NCBI GenBank assembly: GCA_045589455.1
Contig: JAZNPC010000081.1
Coordinates: 1-19,904, forward strand
Source: RGIG990 sp045589455
GTDB taxonomy: Bacteria; Verrucomicrobiota; Kiritimatiellia; RFP12; UBA3636
Direction of reading: 5' to 3'
DNA: 19,904 nt
This document shows positions 14,895 to 19,904 of this stretch, piece after piece (the stretch's first letter is position 1; each line of letters begins with the position of its first letter). The translations under genes were made by a program, and so were the position numbers. A model generated the notes under the pieces. The model ran no database searches. It saw only the letters and a list, made by a program, of their open reading frames with translations, and was not told the origin of the DNA.

Positions 14895-15935
14895 TTATGC
14901 TTTTCTAAATGGTGCATAAATATCAAGGATTACGCGAGCTGTGCTTGCAGCATCCTCAAGAGAAACATATGGTGCGCGCTTTTCTTGAATTGCAGCCACA
15001 AAATCATTGATTTGTGCTGGATGACCGCCCCCATAATATTCTTTACCAAAATCTAAGTTCTCTGGCTTAGCAGAATCTGCTAGACGCTTTGCAACAGCTG
15101 CCTGCACCTCTGGATCCTTGAATTCAACAGTTAGAGGCTTATCATCACGTATTTCAACAATTCCCTTTGTTCCTTCAAAGGATAAAGTGTTATGCCAAAT
15201 ATGGAAGCTTGCTGAGGTTGCTTCAATTACGCCTAGAGCACCATTTGCAAGAGGAACAACTGCTGCGGCAGTGTCATCAGTCTCGATAATTCCCTCATGA
15301 TTTAGGTTACGGATCATAGCAACTGGCTTTTGATCTAAATCTGGGCCACCTGAAATCCAAAGCATCTGGTCAATAAAATGGATTGCTTGATTGATTAGGA
15401 TTGAGCCACCCTCGCTCTTCCACTTGCCACGCCAAGCATCCTTTAGATAGTACTCATTTGTGCGCTCGCAATAAAGCTGAGCACGTGAGGTTAGGAGGCG
15501 ACCAAGTAGGCCCTCCTCAACAATAGCCTTTAGCTCGCGATTGATTGCAGTAAAGCGATGCTGAAAGATTCCTGAGGAGACAAGCTCTGGGTGTGCCTTT
15601 ACAGCAGCAATCATAGCATCAAGCTCTGGAAGAGATGCTGCCAAGCACTTTTCGCAGACAACATGCTTCCCTGCATTTAAGGCAGCAATCACCAAGTCAA
15701 CATGTGTGTAGTGCTCTGTGCAAATGCTAACTGCATCAATCTCAGGATCAGCAAAAAGCTCTGCTGCAACAGTTGTATAGCGGGGAACATTAAATTCCTC
15801 TGCAAGCTTACGAGCACGCTCCTCTACGATATCGCAAACAGCAACTAGCTCTGCTCCCTCACAAGCTTGATAGCACTGAATATGTGTGGGTGCAATCACT
15901 CCACAACCAATTACAGCGACTTTTACTTTATTCAT
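14895..15935 (-). CDS. Gfo/Idh/MocA-family NAD(P)-dependent oxidoreductase
   Basis: A 346-residue dehydrogenase that would oxidise or reduce a sugar, inositol or related polyol; the substrate is unknown. The N-terminal Rossmann fold has AVIGCGVIAPTH (7-18) and Asp35 at the end of beta-2. The family EKP motif appears as CEKCLA (94-99), keeping the catalytic-type Lys96 but replacing Pro by Cys97. The C-terminal substrate domain has GGSILINQAIHFIDQML (176-192) with the conserved His186. GAGG lies upstream of the ATG, supporting the start. It sits 24 bp after the second CoA ligase and 15 bp before the exonuclease. Its link to aryl-acid metabolism is not obvious and may be only co-transcription. 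Confidence 0.9.
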   Translation of the reverse strand: MNKVKVAVIGCGVIAPTHIQCYQACEGAELVAVCDIVEERARKLAEEFNVPRYTTVAAELFADPEIDAVSICTEHYTHVDLVIAALNAGKHVVCEKCLAASLPELDAMIAAVKAHPELVSSGIFQHRFTAINRELKAIVEEGLLGRLLTSRAQLYCERTNEYYLKDAWRGKWKSEGGSILINQAIHFIDQMLWISGGPDLDQKPVAMIRNLNHEGIIETDDTAAAVVPLANGALGVIEATSASFHIWHNTLSFEGTKGIVEIRDDKPLTVEFKDPEVQAAVAKRLADSAKPENLDFGKEYYGGGHPAQINDFVAAIQEKRAPYVSLEDAASTARVILDIYAPFRKA

Positions 15936-15959
15936 AAATTCCTCACTAACAAAATAAAA

Positions 15960-17291
15960 TTAATCAACTAGCTTTCTATGATCCTTCACACGACGTGACT
16001 TTCCTTCAAAACGCTCAAGTGTATTAGGATTTACAAGCTCAATCTTCATATGCAAGCCTGTTGTACCAAAGATTGCATTATCTATGCGCTGCTTAATCTC
16101 TTGCATCTCGCGCATTGAGTCAGAGAAATACTCTGGCTGCATTTCAATAAATACAGTAATCTCATCAAGAGCTTGAGGACGGGTTACCTCAATCATATAG
16201 TGAGGAGAAACGTCCTTAACCTGCATTAGAGCTGTCTCAATCTGAGATGGGAATACATTTACGCCACGAACGATAAGCATATCATCTGTACGGCCAAGAA
16301 TACGGCTCATACGGCGAGTTGTGCGGCCACAAGGGCAATCACCATCGTCATAAATGATACCGATATCACGTGTGCGGTAGCGAAGGATTGGGAATGCTTC
16401 ACGGCAAAGAGGAGTAACAACGATTTCACCCTTCTCGCCTGGCTTTACTGGTTCAAGTGTATCTGGGTCAATTACCTCAAAAATATACTGATCCTCTTGG
16501 ATATGCATTCCATTACGATATGCGCACTCACCTGCAATACCAGGGCCACCACACTCTGCCATACCATAGTTGTTCCAGCAACGGATACCAAGGCCAGATT
16601 CAATACGCTCACGCATTTCTTCTGTCCATGGCTCACCACCAAAGTGTGCATGCTGTAAAGCGATTGAGCTACGGTCAATATCTCCCTTTAGAATATCATC
16701 CATTAGCTTCAATGCATATGATGGTGTACAAATCAATACCTCAGGCTGCAAATCCTGCATTGTCATCACCTGACGAGCAGAGTTACCGCTTGAAAGAGGA
16801 ATAATTCCTGCACCTACGCGCTGAATGCCATTGTGCAAGCCAAAGCCACCAGTAAACAAGCCAAAACCAAAGGAAATCTGCACAGTCATTTCTGGTGTTA
16901 AACCACCAGAAACTAGGAAGCGTGCGCACAAATCAGCCCAACGCTCTACGTCAGCTGCATTATATGCTGTCCAGGTTGGCTTACCTGTTGTGCCACTTGT
17001 TCCCTGATAACGAGAAACCTCAGATTTAGGAATAGCTAGAAAGCCTAGAGGATAGTTATCGCGCAAATCTGACTTCAATGTAAAAGGAAGCTTACGCAAA
17101 TCTGCTAGAGAATTTATTGAATCAGGAGTAATCCCCTGCTCCTTAAATTTCTCCTTATAAAATGGCAATGTAGCACAACGAGCAACTGCCTCCTTAAGTC
17201 TGCTGACCTGAAGGGCCTCTAGCTGGCTACGCTCCATACATTCAAATTCTGGCTGCCAAATTCTATTTTCTACTACTGGAACTGTATTCAT
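15960..17291 (-). CDS. Phenylacetate-CoA ligase family protein (paralogue 1)
   Basis: An adenylate-forming ligase, 443 residues, the usual PaaK length, that activates an aryl acid with ATP to a CoA thioester. The P-loop is TSGTTGKP (98-105), followed by FGFGLFTGGFGLH (141-153), the A5-type motif NYGMAE (241-246), RYRTRDI (304-310), a CPCGRT cysteine pair (319-324), VRGVNVFPSQIE (341-352), and the C-terminal Lys431/Lys436 region. It is clearly related to the ligase at 17857-19197 but diverged: the substrate-side segment before the P-loop reads YQG rather than HCS, so the acids may differ. It follows the ACT gene after 124 bp containing a stem-loop and a palindrome, so it could be separately controlled. 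No obvious Shine-Dalgarno. Confidence 0.92.
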   Translation of the reverse strand: MNTVPVVENRIWQPEFECMERSQLEALQVSRLKEAVARCATLPFYKEKFKEQGITPDSINSLADLRKLPFTLKSDLRDNYPLGFLAIPKSEVSRYQGTSGTTGKPTWTAYNAADVERWADLCARFLVSGGLTPEMTVQISFGFGLFTGGFGLHNGIQRVGAGIIPLSSGNSARQVMTMQDLQPEVLICTPSYALKLMDDILKGDIDRSSIALQHAHFGGEPWTEEMRERIESGLGIRCWNNYGMAECGGPGIAGECAYRNGMHIQEDQYIFEVIDPDTLEPVKPGEKGEIVVTPLCREAFPILRYRTRDIGIIYDDGDCPCGRTTRRMSRILGRTDDMLIVRGVNVFPSQIETALMQVKDVSPHYMIEVTRPQALDEITVFIEMQPEYFSDSMREMQEIKQRIDNAIFGTTGLHMKIELVNPNTLERFEGKSRRVKDHRKLVD

Positions 17292-17328
17292 AAAGCTGTG
17301 GTTTTTCTAATGTATAATTTTCTTTTTA

Positions 17329-17345
17329 TGCGCAAGACTTGCGCA
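17329..17345. promoter_or_regulatory. 17-bp perfect palindrome upstream of paralogue 1 ligase
   Basis: TGCGCAAG-A-CTTGCGCA is a perfect 8+1+8 inverted repeat about 40 bp upstream of the ATG at 17291. Toward the gene lies an AT-rich stretch with a -10-like TATACA (minus strand, 17316-17311). No T-run follows on the minus strand, so it is not a terminator; an operator for a dimeric regulator is plausible but unproven. Confidence 0.4.
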
Positions 17346-17362
17346 CACAATTGATTGGCTCA

Positions 17363-17394
17363 TTGTGGCAGGGTGTGCTTACACTCTGCCACAA
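17363..17394. promoter_or_regulatory. Strong stem-loop between ACT gene and ligase
   Basis: Arms TTGTGGCAGGGTGT (17363-17376) and ACACTCTGCCACAA (17381-17394) pair over 14 positions with one G-T pair and a 4-base loop. It lies 21 bp after the ACT stop codon. Neither strand has a T-run after the stem, so it does not look like a classical intrinsic terminator. It could stabilise the upstream message, mark a processing site or act in attenuation. Confidence 0.55.
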
Positions 17395-17415
17395 GGCTAT
17401 GACTGCTTTAATAGC

Positions 17416-17844
17416 TTATTCAAATAATGCTTGAGAAGAAAGGATATTTGCACCAATATTGTCAAGTGCAACAATTGCTTTATCTGCATCATCAAAGCGG
17501 AAGACAAGCACTGCATCCTGTTCCTTACGGAAGGAGAAAGCATACATGTACTCAATGTTTACGCCAGCTGCACCAACTGCATCAATAATATCAGCCATAC
17601 CGCCAGGAACATCCTTTACCTGAGCAGCAACAACATCACGAACATTTACAACATGGCCTGCACCCTCAAGCACTGCCTTTGCCTTCTCCCAATCCTTAAC
17701 GATTAGGCGAACAATACCAAACTGCTGTGTATCTGCAAGAGATAGTGTCACAATATTGATACCTGCATTTGCTAGTGTGCGGCAAATTGTATTTAGGTGG
17801 CCAGGCTTATTTTCTAGAAATAGAGAAATTTGTTTGATTTTCAT
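17416..17844 (-). CDS. Tandem ACT-domain protein
   Basis: A 142-residue protein made of two ACT domains (about 2-68 and 69-140), with the ligand-loop signatures ENKPGHL (11-17) and VPGGMADI (79-86). Stand-alone double-ACT proteins are small cytoplasmic amino-acid-binding proteins with no catalytic domain. This type is often found beside phenylacetate-CoA ligase genes, and here lies exactly between two of them: 12 bp after one and 124 bp before the other. The inference is that it senses an aromatic or branched-chain amino acid and tunes aryl-acid activation. AGGAGA upstream of the ATG is one of the clearest ribosome-binding sites in the window and confirms the start. Confidence 0.9.
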   Translation of the reverse strand: MKIKQISLFLENKPGHLNTICRTLANAGINIVTLSLADTQQFGIVRLIVKDWEKAKAVLEGAGHVVNVRDVVAAQVKDVPGGMADIIDAVGAAGVNIEYMYAFSFRKEQDAVLVFRFDDADKAIVALDNIGANILSSQALFE

Positions 17845-17856
17845 GATACGACTCTC

Positions 17857-19197
17857 CTACTTTTTAATTTTACGATAATCTGTTACGCGATTTAGCTTAC
17901 CCTCTGAGCGTGGTAATGAATTTGGCTCAACAAGTGTAACCTTAATGCTGATATTGATAATCTTCTGGATTGCTGCAGCAATATTGTGGCGCAAGCGCTC
18001 AAGAGACTTAATATCGTCACTAATTGTTTCTGATGTAACCTCAATCTTTACCTCTAGGTTGTCTAAATCACCCTCGCGGTCAACATAAATGTGGTAGTGT
18101 GGCAATGCCTTATCAACAGACATTAGACCAGCCTCAATCTGTGATGGGAATACATTTACACCACGGATGATAAGCATATCGTCAGAGCGTGCACTGATGC
18201 GATCAATTCTGCGAATTGTTCTACCGCACTCGCAAACACCTGGGATAATGCGTGTGATATCACGTGTGCGATAACGAAGCATTGGTGTGCCTGTGCGATC
18301 AAGTGTAGAGAAAACAAGCTCACCCCACTCACCATCTGGCAATGGCTCTAGTGTATCTGGGTCAATAATTTCTGGATAGAAGTGATCCTCAAAAACGTGT
18401 AGGCCAACATGGCAGCCACAGCTAGAAGCAACACCAGGACCAGAAATTTCTGTTAGGCCATAAATATCGTGTGCCTCAATGCCTGTCTCACGCTCAATGC
18501 GCTCACGCATTTCGTCTGTCCAAGGCTCTGCGCCAAAGATACCATGCTTTAGCTTCATATCGCGACGGAAATCAATACCCTTCTTCTGTGCCTCATCCAT
18601 CAAGTGGATAAAGTAGCTAGGAGTACATGCAATTGCTGTCACACCAAGATCGCGCATAAGCATTAGCTGGCGATCTGTATTACCGCCTGAGGTTGGAAGC
18701 ACAGAGCAGCCACGTAGCTCACCGCCATAGTGCAAGCCAAGACCGCCAGTAAACAAGCCATAGCCATAGGAAACCTGAAGAATATCATCCTTACCAATTC
18801 CATCCATTGCTAGAGAGCGAGCAACACCGTCTGACCAAACCTCGATATCATTCTTTGTGTTGCAGATAACAATTGGCTTACCTGTTGTGCCACTAGAGCA
18901 ATGGAAGCGCACAACCTCGCTCATAGGGGCAGCGGTCAAGCCTAGTGGATACTCATCACGAAGATCTGTCTTCATCATAAAAGGAAGGAGCCTAATATCT
19001 TCAAGTGTTTTAATATCTTCTGGCTTTACGCCTTTTTCATCCATGCGGCGGCGTGTTAGAGGAACGCGCTCATAGCATGTTTTAACAAGCTTCTTTAGCT
19101 TAGAGAGCTGGAGTGCGCGCATGCCTTCACGAGACATAAAATCTGGCACACTAACTGGATCCAACCCATTACGAGTATCAATTGGAAAATTAGACAT
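17857..19197 (-). CDS. Phenylacetate-CoA ligase family protein (paralogue 2)
   Basis: An adenylate-forming aryl-CoA ligase, 446 residues. Motifs in order are HCSSGTTGKP (99-108, canonical P-loop), YGYGLFTGGLGLH (144-156), CTPSY (191-195), IYGLTE (245-250), RYRTRDI (308-314), the CECGRT cysteine pair (322-327), RGVNVFPSQIE (345-355), and the C-terminal GKLNRV (433-438) with Lys434 as candidate catalytic lysine. It matches the PaaK consensus more closely than paralogue 1, so phenylacetate is a reasonable substrate; indoleacetate or another aryl acid is possible. No phenylacetyl-CoA epoxidase or indolepyruvate oxidoreductase genes are in the window. It is the first gene of its cluster, with a promoter-like sequence about 60 bp upstream and AAAGG before the ATG. 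Confidence 0.92.
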   Translation of the reverse strand: MSNFPIDTRNGLDPVSVPDFMSREGMRALQLSKLKKLVKTCYERVPLTRRRMDEKGVKPEDIKTLEDIRLLPFMMKTDLRDEYPLGLTAAPMSEVVRFHCSSGTTGKPIVICNTKNDIEVWSDGVARSLAMDGIGKDDILQVSYGYGLFTGGLGLHYGGELRGCSVLPTSGGNTDRQLMLMRDLGVTAIACTPSYFIHLMDEAQKKGIDFRRDMKLKHGIFGAEPWTDEMRERIERETGIEAHDIYGLTEISGPGVASSCGCHVGLHVFEDHFYPEIIDPDTLEPLPDGEWGELVFSTLDRTGTPMLRYRTRDITRIIPGVCECGRTIRRIDRISARSDDMLIIRGVNVFPSQIEAGLMSVDKALPHYHIYVDREGDLDNLEVKIEVTSETISDDIKSLERLRHNIAAAIQKIINISIKVTLVEPNSLPRSEGKLNRVTDYRKIKK

Positions 19198-19258
19198 AAT
19201 ATTATTAACCTTTTGTTTACAAAAGAATCACAAAAAATTGATTTATTTAACGTCTAAA

Positions 19259-19288
19259 ATTATACCACTAATAAATTAGATACTGCAA
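19259..19288 (-). promoter_or_regulatory. Sigma70-like promoter of the paaK-ACT-paaK cluster
   Basis: On the minus strand TTGCAG (19288-19283) and a perfect TATAAT (19264-19259) are separated by 18 bp. The spacer contains a 12-bp inverted repeat CTAAT-AA-ATTAG (19268-19279), a possible operator. The predicted start near 19252 would give a leader of about 55 bases. Confidence 0.55.
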
Positions 19289-19318
19289 GAAAAAAGAGGT
19301 CTTACTTCATGTAAATTC

Positions 19319-19397
19319 GGTGGGTACACACCAAATTTGGGTAACCAATACAACTATGTGACAAGCAACTACCAAGCGCTAATGTGTACGACCCACC
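19319..19397. repeat. Degenerate type-B hairpin element
   Basis: The right arm (CAAGCGCTAATGTG at 19373-19386, then TACGACCCACC) matches the left-flank element at 264-288. The left arm keeps only the outer GGTGGGT (19319-19325), pairing with ACCCACC (19391-19397), and some inner bases such as GGTA/TACC; the CATTAGCGCTTG part is replaced by unrelated sequence. It lies just upstream of the ligase promoter. Confidence 0.5.
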
Positions 19398-19462
19398 AGG
19401 CTATTGAGACGAGGAGCGTGGTGCGTGTGGTGACTAGAAGTGCGAGGATTGGCGCGCAGGGC

Positions 19463-19482
19463 GCGCGAGTGCGCTCTCGCGC
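19463..19482. repeat. GC-rich hairpin in repeat unit
   Basis: Arms GCGCGAG (19463-19469) and CTCGCGC (19476-19482) with a 6-base loop. An identical copy lies at 19749-19768. On the plus strand it is followed by an A-rich GTAAAACAGG, not a T-run, so a terminator role is unlikely in that direction. Confidence 0.65.
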
Positions 19483-19546
19483 AGTAAAACAGGATTACAC
19501 GATTTGCAGGATGGGCAGGATTGCTTGGGTGTGTGCGCAGCGCACG

Positions 19547-19615
19547 ACACTAGCGCTTGACGTTGGACATGGTCTTGCTCTCGGTGTCGCAAGGCCAACT
19601 TACAAGCGCTAGTGT
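19547..19615. repeat. 69-bp long hairpin element, type A (copy 2)
   Basis: Same 13-bp arms ACACTAGCGCTTG and CAAGCGCTAGTGT and nested stems as the copy at 14-82, with one loop base different. Immediately left is the 13-bp palindrome GTGCGC-A-GCGCAC (19533-19545). Confidence 0.8.
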
Positions 19616-19832
19616 GGGACGCAACCCATGTGGCTTGTGTGGTGGCTAGAAGTGCGAAAAAGGGACGCGGAGACGCTGTGGACGCGGAGGGCGCTGGGCT
19701 TGTGTGATGGGTGTGGTGGCTAGAAGTGCGAGAATTGGCGCGCAGGGCGCGCGAGTGCGCTCTCGCGCAGTAAAACAGGATTACACGATTTGCAGGATGC
19801 TCAGGATTGTGTTGTTGTGTGCGCAGCGCACG

Positions 19833-19901
19833 ACACTAGCGCTTGACGTTGGACATGGTCTTGCTCTCGGTGTCGCAAGGCCAACTTACAAGCGCTAGTG
19901 T
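19833..19901. repeat. 69-bp long hairpin element, type A (copy 3)
   Basis: Identical in sequence to copy 2 and exactly 286 bp from it, showing that the two units arose by recent tandem duplication. Confidence 0.8.
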
Positions 19902-19904
19902 GGG

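Larger units (their letters stand above)
19435..19904. repeat. Right-end 286-bp direct tandem repeat, cut by window end
   Basis: The unit starts at the box TAGAAGTGCGA (19435) and recurs at 19721, a 286-bp period confirmed by the hairpin offsets. Each unit has the box, a GC-rich hairpin, an AGGAT-rich segment, the palindrome GTGCGC-A-GCGCAC, a type A hairpin, a spacer, another box copy followed by AAAAGGGACGC (19647-19668 in unit 1) and GACGCGGA-type short repeats. Unit 2 is truncated by the window end. The period is not a multiple of three, and open frames inside (91 and 64 codons, similar C-termini) are by-products of the repeat. Confidence 0.85.

Noticed and set aside
17363..17394. Classical intrinsic terminator after the ACT gene
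   Set aside because: The stem is strong but no T-run follows on the minus strand (TGAGCCAATC comes next).
19337..19898. Two plus-strand open frames (19337-19612 and 19704-19898) with nearly the same C-terminal sequence
   Set aside because: Their similarity comes from the 286-bp DNA repeat, which is not a multiple of three; they contain the hairpins and lack ribosome-binding sites.

Overview
This 19.9-kb window is a block of eleven protein-coding genes, all on the minus strand, bracketed at both ends by GC-rich modular repeat DNA. The taxon cannot be fixed from the sequence alone. Most genes are preceded by Shine-Dalgarno-like purine runs, and two promoter-like stretches resemble ordinary sigma70 sites. 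Together with the subfamilies present (a large DUF3857/transglutaminase exported protein, a DnaQ-like exonuclease with an AHN-x-GTE motif, DNA polymerase I with a proofreading domain, paired phenylacetate-CoA ligases) this suggests an anaerobic, probably gut-associated bacterium. A member of the Verrucomicrobiota/Lentisphaerota side is my preferred guess; Bacteroidota is possible but fits the clear Shine-Dalgarno signals less well.

Reading in the direction of transcription (right to left), the first cluster is paaK-type ligase, double-ACT protein, second paaK-type ligase, Gfo/Idh/MocA oxidoreductase, DnaQ-like exonuclease, then a large exported DUF3857/transglutaminase protein. A TATAAT-containing promoter lies upstream of the first ligase. 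A strong stem-loop and a 17-bp palindrome lie between the ACT gene and the second ligase. The ligases probably activate aryl acids such as phenylacetate to CoA thioesters, and the ACT protein may sense an aromatic amino acid. A 300-bp gap with a fragment of the flanking repeat follows.

The second cluster has its own promoter and runs AraC-type regulator, DNA polymerase I, an unrecognised 254-aa protein, a family 2 glycosyltransferase, metF, a free-standing MetH activation protein, and a short MetH lacking that activation domain. Intergenic gaps are 2 to 31 bp, so this is probably one transcription unit joining DNA repair/replication with the methionine/folate one-carbon cycle. MetF makes 5-methyl-THF, MetH uses it with cobalamin to methylate homocysteine, and the activation protein would reductively remethylate oxidised MetH with SAM.

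The flanks (1-346 and 19319-19904) hold long imperfect hairpins of two related sequence types, an 11-bp box that recurs six times in one orientation across the window, and a 286-bp direct repeat at the right end. Open reading frames inside these repeats look spurious. The repeat family, with a base-pair-preserving substitution between its hairpin types, is the least explained part of the window. The DNA polymerase I carries an insertion with two candidate sliding-clamp-binding motifs, the other observation most worth testing.
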